Assembly: GCF_004193775.1 (NCBI RefSeq)
Contig: NC_041018.1
Coordinates: 39,904,177-39,968,176 of the forward strand
Source of the DNA: Glycine soja
Lineage: Eukaryota; Streptophyta; Magnoliopsida; Fabales; Fabaceae
Reading direction: 5' to 3'
Length of the DNA: 64,000 nt
Positions within the stretch are counted from its first letter, which is position 1. Every line of letters begins with the position of its first letter. The notes beneath the pieces were generated by a model that did not search any database, was not told the DNA's origin, and saw nothing but the letters and a program-made list of their open reading frames with translations. A program made the position numbers and the translations under genes. Below are positions 1 to 12,900 of this stretch, piece after piece.

Positions 1-64
1 ACAAATACATCAGTAATCCAGCATCAAGAAAGGCTAAAATTCTTGAGAACTGATTCTAGCACAG

Positions 65-400
65 ATACATAACAAACTCTAGTGAGTTTTAGACGACGAC
101 AATAACAAAAGTCTTATCCCATTAGGTGAAGTCAGCTACATGGATTACACAATGTCATTAAAAAACAAATTCTCAGGGATATTATTTATCTTGAGATCCC
201 TCCAAACAATTTCCTCCAATGCCCTTCTTGAGCTCCCTCTCCCCCTTTTTACAGGGCTAGATATCATGCAATCTACTCTCATTGATGCTTCCAATGACTT
301 TCTCTGCACATGTTCAAACCCCTTTAACCAATTTTCTATTATCTTTTTTCTTTAATTGGTGCCACAAAGGACAGATATACTTTTTGAAATTTGGAGGCAG
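65..400 (-). mobile_element. Degenerate 3' end of an L1-type LINE reverse transcriptase
   Basis: Read on the minus strand, this stretch gives the tail commonly found at the C-terminus of plant L1-type LINE ORF2 proteins. It has a patch like 'EHVQRKSLEASMRVD', then 'VKRGRGSSRRALEEIVWRDL', and near position 145 'VIHVADFT' followed by a stop and 'WDKTF'. The usual forms of these motifs are HVQRRP(L/I)EAPVRRVD, RGRGRP(K/R)KT and HVADPTxWDK. Frameshifts and stops break it, so it is a fossil. It lies downstream of the last visible PRORP exon, presumably in that gene's final intron. The LINE-tail assignment is confident; the boundaries are approximate. Confidence 0.7.
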
Positions 401-1429
401 CTGCACGAACATGTTTTTTTTTTTCTTCTTAATATCATATACTTGTATAATTATACATTGTCCCTATAATTTAAATGCTGTAATAAAAATCAATCTATAA
501 TATTACTATTGCCCCCACATATATGAATATTGTTCCCACAATTTAAAATTTATGAATCCGTCACCAGGTGCTACACCAATATCTTATTATAATGATTTTG
601 TTTCCTATCCTTTCATGTGTGACCATACATCCATCTTAAAATCTTCAAATCTACCACCTTTTCCTCTTGTTGCCCCTTTAAAGTCCAACATTTACTACCA
701 TAGACTTTCTTTTTGAGTTTGGTAGGTACTTTGATCACAATTAACCCTAAAGCCCAATGCCTTCCTCCACTTTAATCATCTAGTTTACATCTTGTATGTG
801 ACATTTTCATTGATTTCGCCATCATTCCGTAATATAGATAACAGATATTTAAATCTAAAACCTATAGTATGGTATATTTCCCCAATTTTACTTCCAAGTA
901 TTCTTTTTCTTCTTGTTTCTTGCTCAAATTACAATGCATCTACTTTGTTTTACTCCTATAAAAATCCATTTGTTCCAAAGTTTGAATCCAAAACTCAAGT
1001 ATAGAGTTACCTTCTTCCCTTGATTTCTCAATCAAACTATATCATCCCAAAAAAATGCAGTTTTTTGGATCAGAAGCATGATGAATTATGCTATATATGC
1101 AAGTTCTTTTAAGTATCAGGGTAGTAGGATTCATAAGCTTATTCTACACAGGACCTCCTAATTCCTTATTAGATTACCTAGTATTACAGTTAAGCAAACA
1201 TTGTTGTGTGAAGACATATTGGCATTTGACAATTAAATTGAGGACAATGTGCAACAGCCCATTTAATAATTTCTTTTTTCTCAAGGGGCAGTTTTATGAT
1301 CCTTGTCGCTGACCTTGGGTAGTCAATGGTTATGGATACAGAAGACAAGCAGAATTCAGAATAGTCTTATAATGAATGCATTTGGAATCAGGACAGAGTT
1401 ATAAGAAATTCTTGGATAATTTAGAATAC
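401..1429. other. Probable last-intron sequence of the PRORP gene
   Basis: This A+T-rich stretch holds no exon that I can support. The remaining ~45 codons expected for PRORP, a conserved C-terminal strand ending in a QESE-like motif, were looked for on the minus strand and not found. The donor following exon 4 is clear (GT at 1429-1428), so this is most likely intron, with the terminal exon left of base 1. Confidence 0.45.
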
Positions 1430-3427
1430 CTGATGTTTTTCCTTCCATCTCGGGAAAAAATTAGAACCCAATAGTTGGAACAAGTGGTCCCTCATCTCGT
1501 CATTTGTTAGCAGTAAGCATTTACAACTAACAGCAGCATATAACCAATACCTGTGATAAACAAAACACCATTTTAGTACAACTGAATTGTAGGACTATAG
1601 AGAATTTATATTCATATCAATGTTCTAAATGTGTGGTACAACAAATTAACAACAGCAAACCCCTATCCCACTAGATGGAGTCAGCTACATGGATCAATCA
1701 ACATCATTAGGTTCTTTGGAAATGTAAAATAAGAAAAAAAGGAAATTAGGCAACTCAATCTAACTTAAATATTAAGGAAGTACGGCATTACCAGTCATCA
1801 TTTGAACCTTGAGGTGTAGCATAAAGAACGCCATTTTTTTTCCAATTTTCTATAAGTCTCTTGTTTTTTGGATTCTGAGCAGGACCACCATGTACCCGAC
1901 TTATATGCAAAATTATAAGAGGCAATCTCTTTGAAGGGCTTATTTGACGTAATTGTTCAACAACAGTGTTAAGCTACAACCAAGGGCAAAGAACCATTAA
2001 GTGGTTACTTTCCTAATGTGCTAATAAATTCAATAATTTCACGCTCACCTGTGAAAAGCTGAAATTATGCCCATTGGCAAGGCCTACATTGGCACCATCT
2101 ACAACAGCATCAAACGGACCATGCCGCTCAAGCCATGTCTGCAGAAGTTAAACTGCTATATCAGTCACTATTTCGTTGCTAATTCTTTTATATATAACCT
2201 AATTGAAGACAAAGACTTGAAAATAAAGGCACTAGACTATACAATCCTTGTCAAAGGTAGCCTACAGGAAAAAAGGATTTCCCTTCACCAAATTCAGCTT
2301 TCAAGTAACCAAACAATTTCTAAACAAAACAGTGAATTCTGTTCTACCTGAAAATGAACAAAGTTTGCCTTAGCTTCTTTTTGACAAGCTAATTTAGACA
2401 ATGAGGCAGCAAAATTTTCAGTCTCTTTTGGATCAATATCAATGCTCGCAAGCTTCTCCCCACACGAGAGACACACGCCATCCTCGTTCACCTGAGTATT
2501 CACCACCTTCCACCGCCCACTCCCAAGCCACCCTTGTCCATGCCATCCTCCACCTCCCCGCGCAATCCCTTCCCTCACCTTCTTAACATCCCACTTCTCC
2601 TTCCCAATTTTCGCAGCATACTCTGAGTTAAACCAGTTCTCAACTATCCCCAAAGTTGATTCAGACACCTGCCTCAACGTAGCACGCAACCGATGCAAAA
2701 CCTCATACACCTTGTCTTCCTTATTGGCATTGACACTGACTTCCAAAAGAGCAGAAAGCTCGGGCTCTTCCGCCACAATCCCAGACTCAACCATGTCAGC
2801 ATCAACTAGATAAGCCTTCTCGGCATCACCCCTCTTGCAAAATCCAAACAAAGCTGGCTCATACGATCTCAGCTTCGGAGCAATCGCGACATTCTTCATC
2901 TGCTTCAGCAATTCGAAAGCCATGTCAGGATCTTCCTTGGCAGCAGCAAGCCTAGCAGCATTGGTAAAAGTGGCTTCATTGGGCTGAACTCGGTCATTCA
3001 ACATCTGCTGAAAAATCTCAAACCCCCTTTTGAGACCCAAATGGGGAACACCAGCAGCACTTTCAACAGAACACAGGTAGAGCAACTTGTTGTAGTGATC
3101 AAGGCTGAGTAGAACCCCCAATTTTCGAGCCTCGTCGTAGTGGCGAAGCGCTTGAATGACATCTCCGTCCTTTGAGCACTCGTTTAGCTTGCGCAACAAG
3201 ACTCCTTCTGGGGACTCATAGAAGGCTTTTCTTCTGGATTTGCTCGAAAGCTTAATGGTGGTGGTTGTTCCTTCATCTCGTGATTTGGGCGTTCGAGCTA
3301 ATGAGGTGATGGAGAAGTTAGTAGCGGCAGTTAGGGCGTGTTTGGCGTTGTGAGAAGAGAGAAGTGGGCGCCAGTAATGGGATTGTGTGAAGATACTGAA
3401 AGGGGGAGCGAGTCTCGCCATCATCAC
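1430..3427 (-). CDS. PRORP1: Proteinaceous RNase P (PRORP1-like), 3' end missing from window
   Basis: Protein-only RNase P cleaves the 5' leader from pre-tRNA in plant organelles (PRORP1) or nucleus (PRORP2/3). Visible coding exons, minus strand: 3427-2348 (360 codons), 2138-2049, 1973-1792 and 1550-1430. All have GT-AG borders and consistent phase, giving about 491 residues. The first exon carries PPR helical repeats and the CxxC ('CLSCGEK') of the central zinc-binding domain. Exons 2-4 encode the NYN metallonuclease, with DGANVG, SNDDW and TNDEMRD supplying the conserved aspartates. The N-terminus is rich in Ser, Arg and Ala and low in acidic residues, which suggests an organellar transit peptide. 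It resembles Arabidopsis PRORP1 (572 aa) more than PRORP2/3. Three consecutive ATGs begin the frame, so the exact start is ambiguous. About 45-50 C-terminal residues are absent and probably lie beyond the left edge. No inactivating change is seen. Confidence 0.93.
1640..1715 (-). mobile_element. Short LINE 3'-end fragment in PRORP intron 3
   Basis: On the minus strand this reads as the LINE tail signature (Leu-Ile, then the ADP region as 'LIDPCS', a stop, 'LHLVG'). It matches the fragment at 113-145 in order and wording at DNA level (both contain GTAGCTGACT on the minus strand). It sits between PRORP exons 3 and 4 and does not disturb the splice sites. Confidence 0.6.
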
Positions 3428-3430
3428 TGT

Positions 3431-4060
3431 TTAAAAAAGCAACCTCAAAGTCATGAAATCTAAGTTAAAGAATACCAGAATGTATGTCGTGGGAAAGTAA
3501 AGACAAACCTTCGCGAGAATTGGCATTAGTGGTAATTAGCAATGTTGTGAAAACCGAGCCGGTGACTATTTAGATTACAAGCAAGCAAGCAAGAATGGTG
3601 TTTTCTAGTGCATTAAGACTAATTAAGTCAATCCAACACTTATTTGTATATAAATAAGAGTGAACAAGCAATCCAAGAAAATTCCTCAATTGGAAAGAAG
3701 AAAACCTTATTTGAATAGACAATCCCAAGTAAAGCAATTAAGATAAGCTCAAACAGAAACAGAAAGTAGATTACCTCGCCGCGTGCGTTTAGAAAGGGAG
3801 TGCGATACGGTGAGATTGAGAAAGGGACGCCATTGGACGCTGTTCCAAACAGCTCCAGTAGCCTCCGTGAGACAGTGACGGCGAGTCCGCGAGAGAAATT
3901 TAACAGGGATGTCACCGTCAAACACTCAAACGACGGCGCGGTGGTGTAGTGTGGGTTAGAGAGATGAGATAACAGAGAGAACACTAGTGCTGAGAGCAAA
4001 AACGCAGAATTGGGTTCCTCAAACGACGAGTTTTCAGAGAGAACAAAAAAATATCATTTT
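3431..4060 (-). promoter_or_regulatory. Probable PRORP 5' leader with an intron and a long uORF
   Basis: The sequence 3776-4000 is much richer in G+C than the upstream spacer and ends on the minus strand in a good donor (GGCGAG|GTAATC, intron from 3775). A pyrimidine-rich acceptor (TTTTTAAACAG) lies just upstream of the first ATG at 3427. This suggests a leader exon spliced across ~345 bases of intron. The leader exon contains an ATG at 3999 opening a frame of about 75 codons before the donor. After splicing, that frame meets TGA almost at once, overlapping the main ATG cluster, so it is better read as an upstream ORF than as part of PRORP. Inference from splice signals only. Confidence 0.45.
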
Positions 4061-7000
4061 AGCTCAAGATTATATAGAAAATGTAATTCACTAATTTAAT
4101 AGAAAATGATTGAAAATAATAATAATATAAATTAAAAGTTATAAATAATATTGAATTTAAAAATAGATTCATTCTTTGTTTTAATATCATTAAATACTAA
4201 TTTAATATAATTAAATTTATCAAATCCAATTACGTAAAGACCTTAATAATTTTTTTATTATGCTTCTTTTTATTTTTATTTTGAAAGACGTAAGTAATTA
4301 ACGTCTCATAGGATTTAAAATATGTTAGTTATTTCTAAATTATTTAAAATTATAAACAGTTACTTTAAAACGATGGAGATTTCAAATATATAATTATCAA
4401 GTTTTGAGAAAATGATGCAGGTCAAACATTATGAATAGGAAAACCTAAAATAGATATGTTTGATATGTGTAAATGGTGAAAATATAAAATATGTTATAGT
4501 TATATGTACGTTAATTAGTTTATTTTCTTTACTTGTACTTTTTTGGATTATTTCCTCTCCAAATTATAAAACTCACTTTTAATATTGTTTGTCTTATTTT
4601 AGATAGCAATCCAAGTTAACAATTTTAAGTCTTTAACCATGTTTGGTAAGACTTTTTGAGGAGTTTATAATAAGTTATTGTGACTAGTTTATAAGGTTTT
4701 TTTTATTAAGATAAGTTGGTTAGGTATATCACCTTATTTTAGTAGTTTATAAGTTATTAATTTTTTTTCAATTTTATTCTTACTTATTCTTTTATTTAAT
4801 TTAAAATTTATCTTTTTTATTTTATTCGTTGTCTAAAACTTTTTTGAAATATAACTTCACATCCTTACACATATGACACAATGAACTCGTCAACTATCAT
4901 TAACATATTATTTCTTAAGAATAAAAATTCTTTAAATTATATCAATTCTTACCATTATTTCATAGTCATATAAGTAATAAACATATACATCGCAGTTCTT
5001 ATTGTACAAATAAAAAAGAATGTTTATGAAAAATTGTAAAGAAAAAATAATTTTTTGTTTTTGTTTTAAAATAATATTATTAATAAATTATTTAAATGTT
5101 AAAAAATAATTTTAAACAATATAATTTTAACAAAGTTTATTTAATTTAATTTTACTTTTCCAAAAAAAATAACAAAAAATACTATCCCACTTTTTAAGAT
5201 GATAAGTTATTAAAAATAAAATTCAAATACTAAAAAAATAATTTTTTTCCTTTTATGTTATCTTACCTTTATTGATTAACTTATCAACTAGTTTTATTAA
5301 ATATTTTTAATTAAATTAGTTAGTTTTCAAGCTTTTACCTCCTAACTTATAACTTACAAGCTTTCAACTACCTCATAAGCTAATTTTATCAAATATTATA
5401 TGCACTTCCAAAAAACATCTTATGATATTTTCATGAAGCTCAAAAGTATTTTGTTATAAAATCAATTTTTCTAAAAGTGTCAGTAGTTATAATTATTTTT
5501 ATATGAGAAGACCAACTTTGATAACTGATAATTTTGTTTTGATTACTCAAAATGATTTTTGAATTAAATTATAATAAAAACGGAAAATAATAGGCTTCAA
5601 AATCAATTAAAGAGATATATTTCATTTTGGCTGATGATGAATTCCAATTTTTTTTAATTCATAGCATGACCTCTCTCGTTCTAATGGCATGGTTGATTTA
5701 AAAAAGAAAATGAAAGAAAAGAAAAACTAAAAGAAAAAGCGAAAAAAGAATAAAAAATAGGATGGTTAATTTTATAATTAAGTTGTTTGATAAGAAAGAA
5801 ATGAAGAAAAAAATATTCTCTTTAGTTTGAAAAAGGTAAAGTTATCAAGTAATAACATAAATATCCCTAAAAAAATAAGTGTACAAAAATAAAGATAAAT
5901 TAATCATTTTATTTCATAGAAGTAATCTTCCCTCTTCCTTCTGTCTATTGACAGATTAAAGAACTTATGACTATCATGTATTTTTGCATATTTTATTTTC
6001 TATTGGTTCCTGAAGAAAAAATAAACAGTAGAAAAATCTATCTTATTATTATTTTTCCATTATTCTTTCTTCAGTCTTTCTGCTTTCAGTTTCAATTAAA
6101 GTTTAACTCTCTATATTTTTAATTATTTTATTTTGATCCTAATGTAACACTATTTTTATAGACATGGTATTTTTTTTAAAAAAACTGGATGGTTTATTAA
6201 TTTTGTTTAAGATATATATATATATATAATATACTATTGTATCAAAGAAAAAAAAATTATTAATTTGAAAACTATATATAGTGATAAGATTTGTGTGACC
6301 AAGATGTAAATAGGCCAAATACACATATTCGTGAGTGTGAGTGATGGATAAACTGAACCGGAACCTGGGTGGGAACTGGACAGGTTATTACATTTCTGAA
6401 TTCTGATAACGCAATGCGCGATTTGAAATTTGTCTTGTCGCTGGAAAAGTACGAAAATAAACACTATATTATGTTAAATATTTAGAATTTTTTCTACTTT
6501 CTAGTTTCCACTATTTTAATGAGTTATATGACTGCTTAATTGGTTTAGAATTATTTCAAATTTCTAAATTTTGATATATAATTATCTTAAATATTTAAAT
6601 TTTTTATTATTTATAATAATTCAATTTCAATCTCCTCGATTTAAACGGAATTATCTCCAATAAAAATTACATATAATTTAGATATGACTGCTTTGAAAAG
6701 TGCTTTGTTCTTAATTTGCAGGCTCCCTTACCATTTGCAGCCACCAATGCAAACACATAACACATGCAGTTTTTGTTTTTATTTTATGTCTTAACCTTTG
6801 ATAATTAATGGTATTTGTTTTATTATGGTTATAATTATATGTAGTCTTACAGATAGATAGTAATGTCAAATGCATCATGATGTTATATCAAGATAACTTG
6901 GTAATTCTCATTGTAATAACTTTAGTAGCCAGAATGAACTGCACACTGCATCAGCTAATTTATATCATTATTAGTTCTTCTTTTCTCTTCGATGGTAAAT

Positions 7001-9516
7001 GACTATGAAGCACATATTCTCACAAGGAATATCGGACATAGAATCGAAGACAGTTAATGTCTAAAATTTAAGATATGAAAACATCGCATTCACGTAAATA
7101 TAGAAATTTTAATAAAATAAAATATAAATAATATATAACAAAATATTTAAATATTGATGGTATGACATTTTATGTTTTTTAAAATAATGGGTTGTGGAAA
7201 GGTGACACACTACCAACTTAAATGTTAAAGTCAATAAAAAATCATTTTTAAATTAAATATCTAATAAAAAATATCGAACAAATGTCAAAATATATTGGTG
7301 TCAAAAACGTGTTTCACATGCCAACACTTCAAATAAGAAATTGAGATGTACGTGCTTCGTATGTATGCAGTATGTTGTAGTTCTTCTTTTCTCTTCTATT
7401 GTATGTAGTATGTGGTATATGTGCGTAGTTTGTGCTATGTAGAATTGGATTTTTCATTTTCATTAAAAATACCTGACATTAGAATTTAGAGTGTTATCAT
7501 TGTGAAAGAATATTTTATTAGGAGTGTTTATGGCTCATTTTGTCTCACTAACATGGTTCAGTTGGAAAGAACTTTTGTCCACTTCAGGTTTAAAAAATTA
7601 AATTTGATGTATTTTAAAAGTATATTTGAGTTATGTTTTGGATCGTCCCAACTCATTCCAATGTCATATATTTTTTTTCTAAGAGGGTTATTTTTAAATA
7701 ATTACTATGTATTAATAATACAACTTATCGAGTCAGTAAATAATATTTTATCTCACATGATTATATTTATATTATTTATCTTAAAATATATATCACAAAA
7801 GTTACTTAATTGTTGTTGTATATTTCTTTAATTATACGGTTTAACTACATATAATACTATCCTTGTTTCTTTTTATATCGAGTCAGTAAGTAATATTAAG
7901 GTTTGATATAACAAGAAGTTGGGTCAGAAACAAATTTGACTCCCCTGATCCACGCAAAAGGCAGGATGGGTATGTGTTCAGAAATAAGAAACGATGGTTT
8001 AAAATTTTAATATTTATTTTTATTCCTGTCGGGTTTTATGAATACTTGCAGATAATTAATATCTGCTATACATTTTTTATAATTTTAATTTACTTATATA
8101 TTTTAAAATAAATTATATATTAAATTATTAATTATATTTAATTCAAATGATATATTAAATTAATGAATAATAAAAATTTAAGAATTAAGAAATAAATTAA
8201 ATTTTTAGTTAGATGTATAACTTTCAATTTGTTATTTTTATTACTGTTATATTAAATATTAAAGTAATTAATTTGTATTTTGAAAATATAACAATAAAAT
8301 GTTTCATATATATCATGCATATATTTGTTGTGTAGAAAAAATTATAAAAAAAATATATAATGGTAGCGGGAATAGTTAAAAATCTTCTAATTTATTTTAT
8401 CTGAATTGAAATATCAATGAAGAAAGCAAAATGATATAATTATAATAATATTGAAAAGGCCCGTTGAAACTCGTAGACTAAAATCACTTTACAATGACTA
8501 AATATGTGATTAAATCTAAGAGATGTTGACTTAGGCTTTTTTTATTTTTAATTATAAAATTATCACATTATTTTTAATTTGTTTGTTATTTTCAAAGATT
8601 TATACATAAAATAGAAAACATAAAAAAAGTTACTTGGTAGTGTTTCCTCTTCGAATATTTAAAAACAATAAATATATGTATAGACTAAAAATAATGTAAT
8701 AATTTTATAATTAAAAAGTATAAAATAAAATAAAATCAGAAAATAAAAACAAAAATAAAGGCTAAATTTTTTATTCTCACATCTTTTATATTCAAACCTA
8801 AGCACGACCTACTTTTTATAGGAGAAGGGGGCATAAACGAAAAAGTCAAATCCATCCCCACCTGCCTAGCTGCCAGGTCTAAGGGGAGTCCAATAACAAA
8901 TCCATAAATAAACAAGAGTACGTAGATATTCATGCTTGAAATTAAGACCATAATTATTTCAGCATGATATGTGATAAATTAAACAACCTACTGGCTACTA
9001 CTACTAGTATATCTCATAAACTTGTAAAATATATGAAGCGAAAAAAAAACATGTCTCTCAAAAGCACGAATAAAATTATTTTTAAGAAATCAATATTAGT
9101 ATTTTGTTAAAGACACACAAAAAGAGTTCCAAATGCATGATATACAACTAAAACTGTATCCACTTATTGTTTGATAATTGAAAAAGAAGAAAATGGTGTC
9201 TGCACTGGGTGTGTGACTTGTTAAATCCCTATCAAGTCATGCTGATGATGACCCAATATCCGACACTTACAATTCGTTTGATGATCATCTTTTAATTTGG
9301 TGGGCCTTACTCGTTATTGACATTATCTTATTAGCTTTCCAATTCAAATTATAATTGATATAATTTTTTTGACAGAATATAATTGATGAGGAAATCCTTG
9401 AGGGATCGAGCGGCTATGCACCGGAATAACTAAAGCTTGGATGAGGTCTTGGACTCTTGGTGAATTGTTGCCCCATCGCCACTCAAGTCAGAATTTTTGC
9501 ACTATGTAATTCTTTA
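4061..9516. other. A+T-rich intergenic spacer
   Basis: No gene is supportable here. Short open frames lack codon structure and recognisable motifs. The only bounded structure I can see is the inverted-repeat element at 4639-5396, given separately. Poly(A)/poly(T) runs and short (AT)n tracts (6211-6230) are common. Confidence 0.6.
4639..5396. mobile_element. hAT-like MITE remnant with degenerate terminal inverted repeats
   Basis: The left end (GTTTGGTAAGACTTTTTGAG, then TTATAATAAGTTATTGTGAC) is roughly complementary to the right end. The minus strand at the right end reads ATTTGATAAAATTAGCTTATG, then GTAGTTGAAAGCTTGTAAG and TTATAAGTTA. The interior is A+T rich without coding potential. The 'GTTTGGTAA...AAGCTTATAAG' type of end is widespread in plant hAT-type MITEs. 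I could not fix a target site duplication, so the ends are approximate. Confidence 0.4.
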
Positions 9517-9973
9517 GGTTTAATTGTAAATTTAGTTCTTATTTATCTCAAATTTTAATTTTGATTCTTTTATAATTCAATTCACGAATTTAATTTCTAA
9601 TTTCTTACGATCTTATTATTTTAGTCCTCACTTTTAAAATTGAACATTGACGTAACTTGTCAGTGTAAATTGTCATATGTCGTACTTTTATTAGATGTTG
9701 ACTGTCACGTGTTCCACTTTTATTGGACATTGATGTTAAGTAGGTACACAAAATTAACGTCTAATAAAAGCGCTACATGTGACGATTAATATCCAATAAA
9801 AATGCGACGTGTGACGGTCAACGTTGACAAGTTATAGTTAACGTCCAATTTTGGATTGGAGACTAAAATAATAGAATTACAAAAAACTGAGGGACTAAAT
9901 TCGTAAATTAAATTATAGAGAGATCAAAATTGAAATCTGAAACAAATAGAAGGACTAAATTTATAATTTAACC
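9517..9973. mobile_element. Foldback MITE, copy A (~457 bp)
   Basis: Nearly the whole segment is an imperfect inverted repeat. The left arm begins GGTTTAATTGTAAATTTAGT and the right arm, on the minus strand, begins GGTTAAATTATAAATTTAGT. Both then run through TTTTGAT-TATAATT-AATTTACGAATTTA-like sequence. The centre holds a second inverted set of CACGTGT/TTTTATTGGAC motifs. The segment 34381-34802 is colinear with it throughout, so this is a dispersed family. There is no coding capacity and no clean target duplication. Confidence 0.6.
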
Positions 9974-12900
9974 TTCTTTTTATAATACTATTGTTGTTAT
10001 TTAAAGTTAAACCCTACAAATTTTAAAGATATTTTTGTTTATTATCAAATATTTTAATTCAGATAAGTTTTTTTTGGAAGATTCAGACTAAAAAACAATT
10101 ACTTTCATTTATGTGTCTACATATTTAAAAATTTAAGAAAGATTAATAACTATCTTTTTAATTATCTATGCATTTGTTTTATTTAATTATATATCATCTA
10201 GTCTTCATTGGACTGAGTCTAATGGTCTAATTCTAACCCCCCCAATTTGACCGGTCCAAGTACAATTTATCCAATCCTAATAACTAAGATCTCATTTTAT
10301 CTTTTATCTATAATCTTAAAGAATCTAATTATATATTATTATATCAAAATTATATATCTGATTGTATTATTAGTATCAAAATATAGTTATGTAAACGTTA
10401 AAAAAAATAGTTATGTAATTTCATAAATTTGTTATATTTTTTTATCTATTTATAAATTTATTAGTCTCTATAAAAAATGAAGATAAAATAATTTTTAATA
10501 AATTTTAATAAATAAAAGAGAAAAAAAGTTATAAATTAATAATATATAAAATTATTTTATACTTTTAATATATTAAACTTTAAAAAATATTGTTAAGATT
10601 CATCAAATAAAATAATAGTTTTTTTACAGATAATAAATAAAATAATAGTAGTTGATTGCTAAAGGAGATCATTTTTTTAAAGTCCCGTACACAAATCAGG
10701 TTTCGGTGCACTCGCAAATTAATGCGTTGATCGTAAAGATGCTAACGTATGGATAATGATTAGTCTAATTATTATGAAATGTCGGATATCATTAAAAATG
10801 CCTGATTCATTTTAAAATAAGTGTTTAACGTGTAATATACTATTATTTAATCATAAATTATTATTAATATAATTTTTAAAATAATTATCATAAAATTTAA
10901 TAATTTTATTATACATAATAAATTGTAATTAAATGATAATATAAATTTTTTTACACGTATAATACTTTTTCTCTTAAAATAATTGCAAATTTTCTTATAA
11001 AACTTATTAGATCTAAATCTTTCTGCCACACTTTTTCCTATTTTTTCTATTTGTTTAGTATGATAAGTATTAGATATGATTTATATTTTTAAGACATTGA
11101 ATACATTTTTATATAAAAAAACTAGGAAAATTTATCAGAGAAATAAAAGAAAAAAGTAGCATTGTTCTATAAATTTTAGTACCTATTAATGTTTTTAATT
11201 ACTTAGTCCTTTTGTTGTTGTTTATAAAATCGTTGATTAATTTATAACAATTAACAAAATTAGTAAATTTAGTTAATAATATTAAATTTATTCTAAATTT
11301 ATATGTTTTTTAATTATCTCTAACATTAATGAGTTATATTCTTATTTTAAAAACATTTTTATTGACTTTAATTCATTTGATCTTTATTACTACTAATTTG
11401 TTTATTGGCTTAATTTTTATTGACTATACATATAAAAATATAAAATAAAATTTTCAAAATGTTCTGCATACAAAATGAGACAAAAGTTACTATCTATCAT
11501 AGCATCCTCAAATTTATAAAAAAAAAAAATGTTATTTTGATCCATCAATATTTAGGAAATTAGGCATGGCAAAGAGCTAGATAAAAATTGAACGGATATG
11601 TATGTAAATATTATGTATATGTAGTAGAAAGTTTGGATTGTTAAATAGACGAATTAGCAAAAGCTGTGTAAGGGTTAATTTTAGTGATTGTTGAATGATC
11701 TTATTTCCTTCTCATTCTCACTTCTCACGTCTCATGATCTTTCTTTAGGTTATCTTTGAAACCATTTGTCCAAACCAAAATAAAATTAAAAAAAATCTTC
11801 TAAATTATTTAATAATGTCAAATCATCTTCTAAATTTCCTTCTACAATAATATTGAATTTTCTTAGCTTTTCTGTCTTTAATTAATTAAAATTATTGTTT
11901 AATTTTTTCTCTTATTTAATTTAATTTTCTGCCAATTTAAATAATTGTGTTTCTCATAATCTTTTCAAATAAATTTTCTTTAATTTCTTTTATTAATCAA
12001 ATATTTATCTACCTAAATACAAATAAAACAAAATTTTTATAAATATGATACTTAAACTTTCATTTTAACTTTACTATTTAATATGCATTGATACTCTTGT
12101 CAATTCATTAACAATGCTTCCCTATACGGACAATTGATGAATTACTGTATAAATTAGATGGAACTTGCTAGTTCTCAAAGCTTGACTTGTTGTAAGAATA
12201 TCATTAGATTTTGATGAAGGAGGAAGATGTGAGTAAGACAACCTTCAGAACCCCATCACGAGTACTTTGAATTTTGAGTCATGCCCTTTCTCTTGTGCAA
12301 TGCACCATCCTCCTTTCAAGCCACCATGAACAATGTCTTCCTCCCTTGGGCAAATTTATGATCGTCTTCTTCGACGACATATTAATGAAGGGATAGAATA
12401 ATAATATTAACTTTCCTTTTATTCCCACGTTTTGGCCTTGTAGCAGCACCTTAGCTTGTTGCTTATATATAGATGCTTGAGATGTAATGAAAGACATAAT
12501 AATATTACTATCTTTCCTTCCTTCTCATTATCTTGGAGGCTCCTAGTCCTCAAATTCTAGGGTTTCATTTCTGCATTCATAACAGATCCTCTAAGTTCAG
12601 GTCCTTGGCCTTCATAACACTGTGCTCCATTGTAGTTGTGGCCTCCCTTCTTCGGTGGCCCACTCATCCCCATCGCCGACTTCCGATCCTTCCGCGTCTC
12701 CATTCAAACTTGAAACAAATCTCGTATGAGACGAAGGCTGCACATGAATTATTTTTGTCGTTCCTAATTATAAAATTCTTTTTAAAAATTTATTTATCCT
12801 TAAAGGCTTTTTTTAATTCATAAATATATTAATTATTTTTTCCTCCATAAAATTACATAAGTATTTTCTCTCGTTAATTAGCAAAAAGTACAAACACGGC

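Noticed and set aside
140..500. Small plus-strand frames at the left edge
   Set aside because: They lie over the minus-strand LINE tail and show no domain or codon structure of their own.
12279..12823. Frames of 72 aa (-) and 96 aa (+) in a less A+T-rich patch
   Set aside because: No recognisable motif, no splice signals joining them to further exons, and both strands are open to a similar degree. Treated as noncoding.
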